64,000 nt of DNA from NCBI GenBank assembly GCA_013002025.1, contig JABDKW010000001.1, forward strand, positions 62,001-126,000, read 5' to 3'. Positions 27,141-37,217 of this stretch are shown here, piece by piece (positions within the stretch are counted from its first letter, which is position 1; each line of letters opens with the position of its first letter). The translations under genes and the position numbers were made by a program. Source of the DNA: Gammaproteobacteria bacterium (GTDB taxonomy: Bacteria; Pseudomonadota; Gammaproteobacteria; Arenicellales; Arenicellaceae). The notes beneath the pieces were generated by a model. It saw nothing but the letters and a program-made list of their open reading frames with translations, was not told the DNA's origin and did no database searches.

Positions 27141-28832
27141 CTAATCTTTGGCCGAATAGATCGGCGCACCATTTAGCCAGGTTTGTAATATTTTTGTGCC
27201 TGGTATTTGTGCAGCCGGGATTTGCATAATATCTTTCTCCAGCACCACGAAATCAGCGTATTTGCCGGCCTCAATCGAACCGATCTTATCCTCTTCAAAG
27301 GCCGCATAGGCCGCGCCGAGGGTAAAGCCATGCAGAGCCTGTTGACGAGTCAGCGTCTGGGTTGGGTACCAGCCGCCTTCTGGCCAGCCCTTGGTGTCCT
27401 GACGGGACACGGCTGCGTAGAAACCCAGCAGTGGGTCTGCCTTCTCGACCGGAAAATCGGACCCAAGGGCCAATGGCACGCCCAGATCATTAAAGGTTTG
27501 CCAGGCATAAGCCCCTTTGATGCGCTCAGCGCCGACCCGTTGCTCGGCCCAGTACATATCGCTGGTGGCGTGAGTGGGTTGCACCGAGGCGATCAGATCA
27601 AGTTCATTAAAGCGTGCAAAGTCCTCAGCTGAAATCACCTGTGCATGCTCCACCCGGTGACGGCCCGGGTTATCAGCGTTGCTGGCCGCGGCCAGCGCAT
27701 CCAGAGTCACGCGATTGCCGCGATCGCCAATGGCGTGAATGTTAATCTGCAGCCCACACTCCGCTGCTCTCGTTGCATAGGCTTTCAGGGTGGCAGGCGG
27801 TTCGATCAACAGCCCACGCTGGCCGGGGCGATCGCTGTAGTCTTCTAATAATGCCGCGCCGCGAGAACCCAGCGCGCCGTCGCTATATAGTTTTACCGCG
27901 CGTGCACTCAACATGGCCGAGGGGTCAATTTGCGCGCCCTGAGCGCATAAATAGTCGAGCATTTCATTGCTGCCATCGGCCATGGCGTAGTACCGCACCG
28001 CCAACTCGCCTGCTGCGTGCATTGGTTCTAAAATATCCCAAACCTGCTTGCTGGTGCCGGCATTGTGCACACTGGTCAGCCCCACACTGGCGGTTTTCTG
28101 CATTGCCCGGTTCAGAGCAGCGCGTTGTTGTGCAACGCTTTCAGCCGGTATTTTGCTGGCGATTAAGGTCTCGGCATTATCAATAAACACACCGCTTGCC
28201 TGGCCACTTGCGTCCCGCACGATTTCGCCGCCATCCGGTTGCCAGTCACCATTGAGGTCCTGATCGGCATAGGCCATGGCCGCACTATTGGCCCAGGCCG
28301 CATGACCATCGATGCGGGTGAGCCAGATGGGGCGGTCGGGAAAGGCCGCATCAAGGTCAGCGGCTGTTGGCAGCTCCTTAACCGGCCAGTCATTCTGATC
28401 CCAGCCACGGCCCAATAACCACTGGCCCTCTGGAAGCGTGGCTGCGAATGCTTGCAGGCGTTGCAGGATATCGGCTTTATCTGTGGACCCCACCAGATCA
28501 ACGCGTGACAGCGCCTGACCAAGACTTAATAAATGCACATGGGCGTCGATCAGCCCCGGTATCACTGTGCGGCCCTGCATATCGACCTGATCGGCCTGTG
28601 GAAATTGTTGCAGGAGCTCTGCAGTGCTGCCCACACCGACAAACTTTTCAGATTGTATCGCCAGCGCCGTGGCCGTGGGCTGTTCGTCGTTGGACGTATA
28701 GATCACCGCATTGGTTAGCAGGGTGAGGTTTTTGGCAGGCGCTTTTGCGGCGTCTGGTTGATTGCTGGGCGCACTGTCGCAGCCGGCAAACGTAGCCGCC
28801 AAAAAGGCGAGGCTCAGAATTTTCTTAATCAT
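27141..28832 (-). CDS. Lipoprotein amidohydrolase of the YtcJ-like family
   Basis: A metal-dependent hydrolase of the amidohydrolase superfamily. The N-terminus MIKKILSLAFLAATFAGCDS is a lipoprotein signal with lipobox FAGC. Metal ligands are visible as HVH in IDAHVHLLSLG, a conserved HAIGDRGN, the RVEHAQ motif, and the aspartate in ALGSDFPVE. Length 563 is normal. Substrates of this family are poorly known (amides, cyclic imides, carbamates). 35 nt upstream of the protease gene on the same strand, so possibly one operon. Confidence 0.9.
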   Translation of the reverse strand: MIKKILSLAFLAATFAGCDSAPSNQPDAAKAPAKNLTLLTNAVIYTSNDEQPTATALAIQSEKFVGVGSTAELLQQFPQADQVDMQGRTVIPGLIDAHVHLLSLGQALSRVDLVGSTDKADILQRLQAFAATLPEGQWLLGRGWDQNDWPVKELPTAADLDAAFPDRPIWLTRIDGHAAWANSAAMAYADQDLNGDWQPDGGEIVRDASGQASGVFIDNAETLIASKIPAESVAQQRAALNRAMQKTASVGLTSVHNAGTSKQVWDILEPMHAAGELAVRYYAMADGSNEMLDYLCAQGAQIDPSAMLSARAVKLYSDGALGSRGAALLEDYSDRPGQRGLLIEPPATLKAYATRAAECGLQINIHAIGDRGNRVTLDALAAASNADNPGRHRVEHAQVISAEDFARFNELDLIASVQPTHATSDMYWAEQRVGAERIKGAYAWQTFNDLGVPLALGSDFPVEKADPLLGFYAAVSRQDTKGWPEGGWYPTQTLTRQQALHGFTLGAAYAAFEEDKIGSIEAGKYADFVVLEKDIMQIPAAQIPGTKILQTWLNGAPIYSAKD

Positions 28833-28933
28833 GATTAGCTATATCGGTCGCATTGGATACAGCACTATATATCCCATTGTGGGAGCGGGCAATTGCGGTT
28901 ATTCAAAAGGCTTTATGAAAGCCTATCGTGCGC

Positions 28934-29353
28934 CTAATGGTGATGTTCCGAACTGCAATTCTTATCATCGCAGGTGCGTTGCTGGCAGGCGCGGAAATTC
29001 AAGATATGCGAAATCGCCAGAATGATTCCCGCGACCGACGTTGCCACTTTTTCCTGCACGTCACTCATAAGGCTGTGCGCGAATAAGGCGATCAGCACCA
29101 ACAGGGCCATGCCGAGGATGCCGCTGCCTAAAATAAGCAAGTTACGATGTTTGCGACAGCCGATGAACAGCGCGATAAAGCTGGTTGGTAATACCAGCCA
29201 CAGCATCAGCTTATGAAATAACAGGTCTTCGACCAGCGCCGACAAAGTGAATATCGGTAATAGGGTAATAACAATTGGCGTGATCAGGCAATGCAGCACG
29301 CAAACGCCGGACAGGACGACGGCCAGCTTGTCTAGGGAGGTGGAGCTAATCAT
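28934..29353 (-). CDS. MerC-domain membrane protein with Cys/His-rich tail
   Basis: Four hydrophobic helices and the MerC-type motif CVLHC near residue 20, implicated in metal (Hg or other) passage in MerC. The C-terminal 20 residues contain three Cys and end in HHH, a further metal-binding-type tail. No other mer gene lies nearby, so a role in metal or organic-cofactor handling is only inferred. I chose ATG 29353 (MISSTSLDK); the longer frame begins with 25 residues unlike the family. 139 residues. Confidence 0.78.
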   Translation of the reverse strand: MISSTSLDKLAVVLSGVCVLHCLITPIVITLLPIFTLSALVEDLLFHKLMLWLVLPTSFIALFIGCRKHRNLLILGSGILGMALLVLIALFAHSLMSDVQEKVATSVAGIILAISHILNFRACQQRTCDDKNCSSEHHH

Positions 29354-29443
29354 GTTGGGTGGGAGCTGCTGCCGAATAATGCTTTGGCGCCGGATTATAA
29401 CAGTAGCCGCGCCCACGAGAACGACCAAACTGCATGCTTTTGT

Positions 29444-30496
29444 TCAGCGCAGGGCCTGATTTACAGATTGCAGAGCATCACTGCCGGGACATAGCTCGGA
29501 TTTACCAAGCTCGTTTAACGGCGTGTCCGTTAAGTTCAGCATTTTATGAAAATCCTCGGCCTCCGGGTCAATATAGATAAGCCCGGTTAAGAGTTTGTCT
29601 TCCGCCTTATGTTCCATCAGGGTGCGCATCGCCACGTTTCGGTCTGTGGGGTCGTATTCTGCGGCCAGCTTGCTGAGTTGCACTGAGTCGCCGTTGTGTA
29701 AATCGACTTTGCGGGTGCTGCCTTGTATCTGATCGAGTGTAATTTCCTGTTCCATAGGCACAAAATCCACCACCGCGCCGGCTTCCACATGTTGGCGCGT
29801 GTAATCATAGCTCTTGGTGGAACCCGGATGATTATTAAACGTGACGCAGGGTGATACCACATCGATCAGCGCAAAGCCCTTATGTGACATGGCGGCTTTC
29901 ATCAGCGGCACCAGTTGGTCTTTGTCGCCTGAAAAGCTACGCGCCACAAAGGTGGCACCTAGATCCAGCGCCAGCGCCACCAGATCGATAGCCTCAAAGG
30001 GGTTAATTCGCCCCTTCTTGCTTTTGGAGCCCTCATCTGCGGTAGCCGAATCCTGACCTTTGGTCAGGCCATAGCAGCCGTTGTTTTCGACTACGTACAT
30101 CATATTCAGGTTGCGGCGGACCACGTGCGCAAACTGGCCCATGCCAATCGATGCCGTGTCGCCGTCACCGGAAATACCGATGTAATGCAGATCATTATTG
30201 GAAATATTCGCGCCGGTCATAACCGATGGCATACGGCCATGCACCGAATTGAAGCCATGCGATTGAGCCAGAAAGTAAGAGGGTGATTTGGAGGAGCAAC
30301 CGATCCCGGATAGCTTGGCAATGCGGTGTGGGGGAATAGACAGCCCCCACATGGTCTGCACAATCGCCGCTGAGATTGAGTCGTGTCCACAGCCGGCACA
30401 CAGCGTTGAAATCGGCCCTTCATAAGCCTGTGCGGTTAGCCCGACTTCGTTTTTGGGCTCATTGGGGTGTCGCAGAGGGGGTCTGAAATAGCTCAT
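29444..30496 (-). CDS. korB: 2-oxoacid:ferredoxin oxidoreductase, beta subunit
   Basis: The beta subunit binds thiamine diphosphate and a 4Fe-4S cluster and oxidises 2-oxoglutarate (or another 2-oxoacid) to the acyl-CoA, reducing ferredoxin. Seen: CAGCGHDS near the N-terminus, GIGCSSKSPSYF, the TPP motif GDGDTASIG...NNGCYGLTKGQ, and HPGSTKSYDYTR toward the end. Length 350. Last of three genes reading GltD-like, KorA, KorB on the minus strand; 12 nt after korA. Confidence 0.93.
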   Translation of the reverse strand: MSYFRPPLRHPNEPKNEVGLTAQAYEGPISTLCAGCGHDSISAAIVQTMWGLSIPPHRIAKLSGIGCSSKSPSYFLAQSHGFNSVHGRMPSVMTGANISNNDLHYIGISGDGDTASIGMGQFAHVVRRNLNMMYVVENNGCYGLTKGQDSATADEGSKSKKGRINPFEAIDLVALALDLGATFVARSFSGDKDQLVPLMKAAMSHKGFALIDVVSPCVTFNNHPGSTKSYDYTRQHVEAGAVVDFVPMEQEITLDQIQGSTRKVDLHNGDSVQLSKLAAEYDPTDRNVAMRTLMEHKAEDKLLTGLIYIDPEAEDFHKMLNLTDTPLNELGKSELCPGSDALQSVNQALR

Positions 30497-30508
30497 TTTA
30501 GTGTGCCA

Positions 30509-32380
30509 CTAGCCTTGTTGCAGCAGGTCGTCGTCTGATGACGCAATGCTCGAGCTGATTGCATCATGTACAAAATGTGCGCTGATCGGGTCGCCATTGT
30601 AGTGCAACACAGACTGTAATCGCTTGGGATCAACTTCGAGTTCGTTGACGATTAAACCCTTCATTTGCGCATCGCGGTTCTGCTCCACGATAAATACCTG
30701 CTCATGGCCGAGAATAAATTCGCGCACTGTATCGTGAAACGGAAAGGCCTTGATTCGCAGGTCATTCGCTATCAGGCCCTCGCTGGCCAATTGATCAATC
30801 GCCTCATGGCAGGCGTCCATGCTGGTGCCGAAATGGATTATGCCAATTTTGGCGAGATCGCTGCGCGTCGTGATAACAGGTTGCGGTAAATATCTGGGAG
30901 CGGTTCGCCACTTGATTTGCAGACGCTCCATATTGCGCTGGTACACGTCGCCACGCTCGGAGTAAACCGCGTATTCGTCGCGCGACGTACCACGATTAAA
31001 ATAGGCGCCTTTGCTGGGGTGTCGTCCCGCAATAGTACGATAAGTAATGCCATCACCATCGACATCAAGATATCGGCCGTAACGGTCTATTTGGTCTAAG
31101 TCTTGCGCCGATAGAACCTTGCCCAAATCGTATTCGCGCTGGTCGTCCCAGCTAAGCTCATCTGACATATGTTCATTCATGCCGAGCTCCAGATCGGTGA
31201 GCATAATGACCGGCGTCTGCATCCGGTCGGCGATATCAAAGGCATCAACTGTTAAGTCGAAGCACTCTTTGGGCGTGGCCGGGAATAACAATATATGCTT
31301 GGTGTCACCATGCGATGCATAAGCGCTGATGGTGATATCAGACTGCTGTGTGCGAGTGGGCATGCCGGTCGAAGGGCCGGTTCGTTGTACGTCGATCAAT
31401 ACGGTGGGCACTTCCGCGTAATAGGCCAGGCCCAAAAACTCATTCATCAGCGAAACGCCTGGCCCGCTGGTGGCGGTAAAGGCGCGTGCGCCGTTCCAGT
31501 TGGCGCCGATCACCATACCAATTGCGGACAATTCGTCTTCAGCCTGAATGATCGCGAAGCGATCTTTACCATCACTTGATTGCGGGCGTAATTGGCGAAC
31601 ATATTTTTCATAACCTTCGGCCACGGAGGTCGAAGGCGTGATCGGATACCAGGCGCATACAGTCGCGCCTGCATAGACTGCGCCCAGCCCGCAGGCAGCA
31701 TTACCCTCCAGCAACACTTTGCCTTCATTTTTGTTGCTGCGCCGCAGTTGCAGGGGCAGGGGATTATCGAAGGCTTTTTTCGCTTCATCAAAGCCGGTCT
31801 GCAGGGCTTCTATATTGGGTGGAATGAGCTTGGGTTTGCGGGCAAAGGTGTCTTCGACAATACTTTGCAGGGCGCCAAACTCAATGCCGATCAAATAGGC
31901 CAGCGCACCAACGTAGATAATATTTTTAAACAGTTGTCGCCGACGCGGGTCATTGAAGTGGCTATTGGTAATGTCGGTGAGGGGCAGGCCGATAAAGTGA
32001 ATATCGTCGCGCATCAACTTGAAGTCCAGTGGGTAACTATTGTCGTAGAAGAAATAGCCGCCCGTGCACACTTCCGCCAGATCCTGCGCCATGCTCTGCG
32101 GATTTACCGACACCATTAATTCTACCAGGCCTCCGCGCCGACCCAAGTAGCCTTGATCGTTAACCCTTACCTCGAACCATGTCGGTGCACCCTGAATGTT
32201 ACTGGGGAAAATATTGCGCGGCGCAACCGGAATGCCCATACGAAAAATCGCCTTGGCAAACATATTATTGGCGCTGGCTGAGCCGGAGCCATTGACGTTG
32301 GCAAACTTGACAACGAAATCATTTACGGTGGTATCAAGCACTGGAGGTTGAGCCCTCTGACCAGACGTTTTGGCGTTCAT
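30509..32380 (-). CDS. korA: 2-oxoacid:ferredoxin oxidoreductase, fused gamma-alpha subunit
   Basis: Residues about 20-195 form the gamma domain (NGSGSASANNMFAKAIFRMG), and from about 215 the alpha domain begins (GNAACGLGAVYAGA, WYPITPSTS, ATSGPGVSLMNE). This gamma-alpha fusion plus separate beta is the KorAB arrangement. Length 623. The start overlaps the GltD-like stop by 4 nt, so the genes are translationally coupled. Substrate 2-oxoglutarate is the likeliest, by family, but pyruvate or branched-chain oxoacids cannot be excluded. Confidence 0.93.
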   Translation of the reverse strand: MNAKTSGQRAQPPVLDTTVNDFVVKFANVNGSGSASANNMFAKAIFRMGIPVAPRNIFPSNIQGAPTWFEVRVNDQGYLGRRGGLVELMVSVNPQSMAQDLAEVCTGGYFFYDNSYPLDFKLMRDDIHFIGLPLTDITNSHFNDPRRRQLFKNIIYVGALAYLIGIEFGALQSIVEDTFARKPKLIPPNIEALQTGFDEAKKAFDNPLPLQLRRSNKNEGKVLLEGNAACGLGAVYAGATVCAWYPITPSTSVAEGYEKYVRQLRPQSSDGKDRFAIIQAEDELSAIGMVIGANWNGARAFTATSGPGVSLMNEFLGLAYYAEVPTVLIDVQRTGPSTGMPTRTQQSDITISAYASHGDTKHILLFPATPKECFDLTVDAFDIADRMQTPVIMLTDLELGMNEHMSDELSWDDQREYDLGKVLSAQDLDQIDRYGRYLDVDGDGITYRTIAGRHPSKGAYFNRGTSRDEYAVYSERGDVYQRNMERLQIKWRTAPRYLPQPVITTRSDLAKIGIIHFGTSMDACHEAIDQLASEGLIANDLRIKAFPFHDTVREFILGHEQVFIVEQNRDAQMKGLIVNELEVDPKRLQSVLHYNGDPISAHFVHDAISSSIASSDDDLLQQG

Positions 32381-34215
32381 GCTGCTTGCTCGCGCGGCCT
32401 GGTGCGCTGTTGATGTTTTGCCAGAATTGGCGCCGGCTGATTATCAGCCTTGGTGACGGTATAGAGAAATTTTTGCATGTCCCAGGCCGATGTCGGGCAG
32501 CGCTCCGCGCACAGGCCGCAGTGCAGGCAGAGGTCTTCGTCCTTCACCATGACTCGGCCAGTTGGCAGATCCATTGACACATATAAGTCTTGCGATTCAT
32601 TAGGTGCGGGTGCGGTGAGTTTCTGGCGCAGCTCGTCTTCCTCCGCATTATCAGTAAAGGTAATGCAGTGGGTGGGGCAAATGTCGGTGCAGCCATCGCA
32701 TTCAATGCATTTTTCTTCGGTAAACACGGTCTGCACATCGCAGTTCAGACAGCGCTCCGCCTCGATAAACGCGGTGTCGAGATCGAAGCCTAATTCGGAT
32801 TCAATTTTGCGGCTGCTCAGCGCCTTTTCAATAGGTAAATGGGCTGAGGCCTGGCGCTGGTCGGCAACCACGTCGCTGTCGTAAGCCCATTGGTGAATCC
32901 CCATCTTGGTGCTGGCCAGATGTACGCCCGGCGCCGGTCGATCATCAACAACTGACTGGCCATTGAGCATCAGGTCAATAGAGATGGCGGCCTGATGGCC
33001 ATGGGCCACGGCGGTAATGATGTTCTCCGGCCCAAAGGCGGCGTCGCCTCCAAAAAACACTTTGGGGTTGGTCGACTGAAAGGTAACTTTGTCCACCACC
33101 GGCATATCCCAGTCGCCAAATTCGATACCGGCATCTTTCTCAATCCAGGGGAAGGCGTTGTCCTGACCGATGGCCATAATGGCGTCGCTGCACTCAAGAG
33201 TAACGACTTCACCAGTTTCGGTAATGGTACGCTTGCCATTCTCATCGTAGCTGGATTCAACCACATTGAAACTCATGCCGGTCAACTTGCCGTTTTCAAG
33301 GATAAACTCGCGTGGGCTGTGGTTGGCTAAAATCGGTATGCCTTCACCTAAGGTGTCTTCTTTCTCCCATGGCGACGCTTTCATTGCCTCGTAGGTGGAG
33401 CGCACGGTTACCGTGACTTCTTCGCCGCCGATTCGCTTGGCTGTCCGGCAGCAATCCATCGCGGTGTTTCCGCCTCCCACGATGACCACTTTTTTGCCAA
33501 CCTTGTCGATGTGCTCAAAAGCCACGCTCTCCAGCCAGTTAATGCCGATGTGGATATTGTCTGCAGCTTCCTCACGGCCCGGGATGTTGAGGTCTTTGCC
33601 GCGAGGCGCGCCAGTGCCCACAAAGATTGCGTCGTAGTCCTTGGCAAGCATGGCTTTCATGCTGTCTACGCGCTGGTTATAGAGCGCACTAACGCCCATA
33701 TCGGTCACATAATTGACCTCCTGATCGAGTACTTCTTCAGGCAGACGGAAAGACGGAATCTGGCTGCGCATAAAGCCGCCGCCTTTGGCATTTTCGTCAT
33801 ATAAGTCGATTTCATAGCCCAAGGGCATCAGATCCCGGGCCACGGTTAACGAGGCAGGGCCGGCGCCTATCAAGGCAATTTTACGCCCGTTTTTCTGCGC
33901 TGGGACGGTCGGCATTCGGGCCGCAACATCCGCGTCGTCTTTGTTGTCCGCCGCTACTCTTTTGAGACGACAAATCGCGACCGGTTCAGTTTCGACACGA
34001 CCACGCCGGCAGGCTGGTTCGCAGGGGCGGTCGCAGGTTCGCCCTAATATGCCGGGGAACACATTACTCTCCCAATTGACCATGTAGGCGTCGGTATAGC
34101 GACGCTGACCAATCAGGCGGATATATTCTGGAACGGGAGTGTGAGCGGGGCAAGCAAACTGGCAGTCTACTACCTTGTGAAAGTACTCAGGGTTACTGAT
34201 GTCAGTAGCTTTCAT
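32377..34215 (-). CDS. GltD-like FAD/NADPH oxidoreductase with fused ferredoxin domains
   Basis: A 612-residue iron-sulfur flavoprotein. N-terminal Cys cluster (CQFACPAH, GRTCDRPCEPACRRG) as in the glutamate synthase small subunit, FAD fold GAGPASLTVARDL, NADPH fold VVIVGGGNTAMDCC, and a C-terminal pair of 4Fe-4S motifs CIECDGCTDICPTHC and CLHCGLCAERCP. It heads the korAB operon, so I infer that it passes electrons between ferredoxin (from KorAB) and NAD(P). Overlaps korA by 4 nt. Confidence 0.9.
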   Translation of the reverse strand: MKATDISNPEYFHKVVDCQFACPAHTPVPEYIRLIGQRRYTDAYMVNWESNVFPGILGRTCDRPCEPACRRGRVETEPVAICRLKRVAADNKDDADVAARMPTVPAQKNGRKIALIGAGPASLTVARDLMPLGYEIDLYDENAKGGGFMRSQIPSFRLPEEVLDQEVNYVTDMGVSALYNQRVDSMKAMLAKDYDAIFVGTGAPRGKDLNIPGREEAADNIHIGINWLESVAFEHIDKVGKKVVIVGGGNTAMDCCRTAKRIGGEEVTVTVRSTYEAMKASPWEKEDTLGEGIPILANHSPREFILENGKLTGMSFNVVESSYDENGKRTITETGEVVTLECSDAIMAIGQDNAFPWIEKDAGIEFGDWDMPVVDKVTFQSTNPKVFFGGDAAFGPENIITAVAHGHQAAISIDLMLNGQSVVDDRPAPGVHLASTKMGIHQWAYDSDVVADQRQASAHLPIEKALSSRKIESELGFDLDTAFIEAERCLNCDVQTVFTEEKCIECDGCTDICPTHCITFTDNAEEDELRQKLTAPAPNESQDLYVSMDLPTGRVMVKDEDLCLHCGLCAERCPTSAWDMQKFLYTVTKADNQPAPILAKHQQRTRPREQAA

Positions 34216-34328
34216 GAGTTGAGTATCTCGACCGGGAGCCGAGCAATTTTGGTCACAAAAATCAGTTGCTTACAATGACTTAGATGACTCGATAGTAGCA
34301 TTGTTAAAAACGCCAGTATAGGCATTTT

Positions 34329-34841
34329 TCACCACCAGTATTTTCCCCACATTTCAGGGTTGGCCCAGTTGTCTGAATTCAACCAATCCGGCGTTTTTTT
34401 GTACTCATCAATATTGTATTTGAACAAGCCAAATTCAATATCATCGTGCTTGTATAACGCGACTTTGCGTAGCGCGAAGGCAAACATATCGGTGATCTGC
34501 CAGCTTGCATCATGGTCGCCATTTATAGGCAGGCAAACGCAGAATTGCGGGCCAACAACATCCCGGACTTGGGCCAGCACCTGCGCACCGGTGGCGCGAT
34601 CAAGATGCTCAAGTAAATTCAGTGCAATGGTTACATCAAAGCGCTGTTGCAGCGCCATGACCTGCGCCACATCGGCTACACCAATGTGGCGAATTACACA
34701 GCTCTGATTGATCAGGGCTTTCTGCGCCAGATAGTTTTCCAGAAACCCCTGAGAGGCATCGCCTAACAGCAAGATGCTCTCAGGTTGTGCCACATTAATG
34801 AGGGTCTCAATATCAAACCAAACGTCGGGCGGGTAGTTCAT
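34329..34841 (-). CDS. DUF6231-type protein with methyltransferase-like fold
   Basis: 170 residues. The layout ESILLLGDAS near the N-terminus and FDVTIALNLLEHL in the middle resembles motifs I and IV of class I SAM-dependent methyltransferases, but the glycine-rich loop is short (GDAS). Proteins of this kind are found beside parC in Pseudomonas relatives and are classed as DUF6231; function unknown. Diverges from parC. Confidence 0.7.
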   Translation of the reverse strand: MNYPPDVWFDIETLINVAQPESILLLGDASQGFLENYLAQKALINQSCVIRHIGVADVAQVMALQQRFDVTIALNLLEHLDRATGAQVLAQVRDVVGPQFCVCLPINGDHDASWQITDMFAFALRKVALYKHDDIEFGLFKYNIDEYKKTPDWLNSDNWANPEMWGKYWW

Positions 34842-34930
34842 GCGTAAATTCTAACTGATTTCCTAAATAAGCATTGTTTAGAAATCCGCCATTCAGTAAT
34901 CTAGCGGCTTGTCTCACCTCCCCATTGCCT

Positions 34931-37204
34931 ATGCCCATGAATCAATCGGTTGAACAACAGCCGTTGGCGGAATTTGCTGAACAGGCCTACCTGAATTACT
35001 CGATGTACGTGATCCTCGATCGCGCACTGCCATTTGTTGGTGATGGGCTTAAGCCGGTGCAGCGGCGCATCGTCTACGCCATGTCAGAACTTGGTTTACA
35101 CAATGCCGCCAAATACAAAAAGTCGGCCCGTACAGTGGGTGACGTATTAGGCAAGTTTCATCCGCATGGCGACAGTGCCTGCTACGAAGCAATGGTGTTA
35201 ATGGCGCAACCGTTCAGCTACCGCTATCCGCTGGTCGATGGTCAGGGTAACTGGGGTTCGACAGACGACCCCAAATCATTTGCTGCCATGCGCTATACAG
35301 AGTCGCGTCTGGCACCTTACGCTCAAAGCCTGTTGTCAGAGCTGGGTCAGGGCACCACGGACTGGCAACCAAACTTTGATGGCACCTTGCAGGAACCAAC
35401 CAATTTGCCGGCCCGCCTGCCGAACATTTTACTGAATGGTGGGTCCGGCATTGCAGTCGGCATGGCCACCGATATTCCATCGCACAATGTGCGCGAAGTA
35501 GTGAAGGCGTGTATCTACCTGCTGGAAAAGCCCAAGGCCACGGTAAAAGACCTGTGCAAGTATATTAAAGCGCCGGATTTCCCCACCGAGGCCGAAATCG
35601 TCACGCCCGTCGATCAGATTCAGGAAATGTACCAGACTGGTAACGGTTCGGTGCGCCAGCGGGCCCTGTATTCCAAAGAAGATGGCGATATTGTGATTCA
35701 CGCCCTGCCGTACCAGGCCTCGGGTGCCAAGGTGTTGGAGCAGGTGGCCGCGCAAATGCAGGCTAAAAAGCTGCCCATGGTCAGTGACCTGCGCGACGAG
35801 TCTGATCAGGATAACCCGATACGGCTGGTAATAGTGCCGCGCTCCAACCGGGTGGATGTCGATGCATTAATGGGGCATTTATTCGCCACCACCGACCTGG
35901 AAAAAAGCTATCGAGTCAATATGAATATGATCGGGCTGGATGGCCGCCCGCATGTGTATGACTTGCGCCAGACGCTTAAAGAGTGGCTCAAGTTCAGAAT
36001 AACTACCGTGCGTCGCCGCCTGCAGTATCGTCTCGACAAAGTCACTGACCGGTTGCACATTCTGGAAGGTTTATTGGTGGCCTACCTGAATATTGACGAG
36101 GTCATAGAAATAATTCGCTCTGAAGATAAGCCAAAGCCGGCTTTGATTAATCGATTCAAGATATCCGAGCGTCAGGCGGAAGCGATTCTGGAGCTTAAGT
36201 TAAGGCATCTGGCCAAACTCGAAGAGATTAAGATTAAAGGCGAGCAGGAAGAGCTGGCCAAAGAACGAAAGCGCCTGGAGCAATTGCTCAAGTCGGATGC
36301 GCGCCTCAAAACACTGGTGAAAAATGAACTGAAAGCAGATGCCGATGAGTTTGGCGATGCGCGCCGTTCTCCATTGGTAGAACGAGAAGTTGCCAGGGCC
36401 ATTGATCAAAGCGAGTTGGTACCCAGCGAAGCGATTACTGCGGTCTTATCTGAGCAGGGCTGGGTCAGGGCTGCCAAAGGGCACGAGATCAACCCGCGTG
36501 ATTTGAATTACAAATCCGGTGATAGTTTTCTTTCCGCCGCCCGCGGCAAGTCGAATCAGCCTTTGGTAGCGCTGGATTCCAGCGGGCGTACCTATGCGGT
36601 GCCAGCGCACAAACTGCCTTCGGCCCGTGGTCAGGGCGAACCGCTGACCAGTAGCGTTACGCCACCGGCCGGGGCGACCTTTAAGTCGGTAATGATGGGC
36701 GGCGAACAGCAGCCCTTTGTGCTGCTGAGCGATGCCGGTTATGGTTTTATCTGCCGGCTGGAGAATATGCTCACCAAAAATAAGAAAGGCAAGGTCACAC
36801 TGAGTGTGCCTAAAGGCGCGCAGGCCTTGTCGGCATTGCCAGTGCAAGCACTAGAGCATGATTATCTGGCGGTAGTAACCACCTCGGGATACCTGACTAT
36901 TTATGCGGTCACCGAATTGCCCGAGTTGGCCAAAGGCAAAGGCGTGAAACTGATCAATATTCCAAGCAAGCTATTAAAGGCGCGCGATGAATATGTATTA
37001 GGTGCAACTACCTTCAAGAAGGGCCAACATGTATTGGTGCACGCCGGCAAGCGCTACCTGCGCTTAAAAGGGCAGGATCTTGATCACTATATGGGCGAGC
37101 GAGGCAAACGTGGTCGCAAACTGCCGAAGGGTTTTCAGGCGGTCAAAGCAATAACCACCGAAGCGGCCTCGGCCACTCAAGATGATATTAAACTGGATAA
37201 CTAA
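34931..37204 (+). CDS. parC: DNA topoisomerase IV subunit A
   Basis: ParC cuts and rejoins DNA to decatenate chromosomes; it works with ParE, whose gene is not in this window. The active-site tyrosine is Y122 in AAMRYTES, and the quinolone region [12 protein letters not shown]...[10 protein letters not shown] has Ser82 and Glu86, the wild-type, drug-sensitive residues. Start ATG 34931 (or 34937); the longer frame from TTG 34874 is unlikely. Length 757, against 752 in E. coli. Followed by tal after 13 nt. Confidence 0.96.
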   Translation: MPMNQSVEQQPLAEFAEQAYLNYSMYVILDRALPFVGDGLKPVQRRIVYAMSELGLHNAAKYKKSARTVGDVLGKFHPHGDSACYEAMVLMAQPFSYRYPLVDGQGNWGSTDDPKSFAAMRYTESRLAPYAQSLLSELGQGTTDWQPNFDGTLQEPTNLPARLPNILLNGGSGIAVGMATDIPSHNVREVVKACIYLLEKPKATVKDLCKYIKAPDFPTEAEIVTPVDQIQEMYQTGNGSVRQRALYSKEDGDIVIHALPYQASGAKVLEQVAAQMQAKKLPMVSDLRDESDQDNPIRLVIVPRSNRVDVDALMGHLFATTDLEKSYRVNMNMIGLDGRPHVYDLRQTLKEWLKFRITTVRRRLQYRLDKVTDRLHILEGLLVAYLNIDEVIEIIRSEDKPKPALINRFKISERQAEAILELKLRHLAKLEEIKIKGEQEELAKERKRLEQLLKSDARLKTLVKNELKADADEFGDARRSPLVEREVARAIDQSELVPSEAITAVLSEQGWVRAAKGHEINPRDLNYKSGDSFLSAARGKSNQPLVALDSSGRTYAVPAHKLPSARGQGEPLTSSVTPPAGATFKSVMMGGEQQPFVLLSDAGYGFICRLENMLTKNKKGKVTLSVPKGAQALSALPVQALEHDYLAVVTTSGYLTIYAVTELPELAKGKGVKLINIPSKLLKARDEYVLGATTFKKGQHVLVHAGKRYLRLKGQDLDHYMGERGKRGRKLPKGFQAVKAITTEAASATQDDIKLDN

Positions 37205-37217
37205 CCCGGACAAAACA

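Noticed and set aside
34874-34930. Upstream extension of parC (TTG start)
   Set aside because: The added residues do not resemble ParC and the ATG at 34931 gives the normal length.
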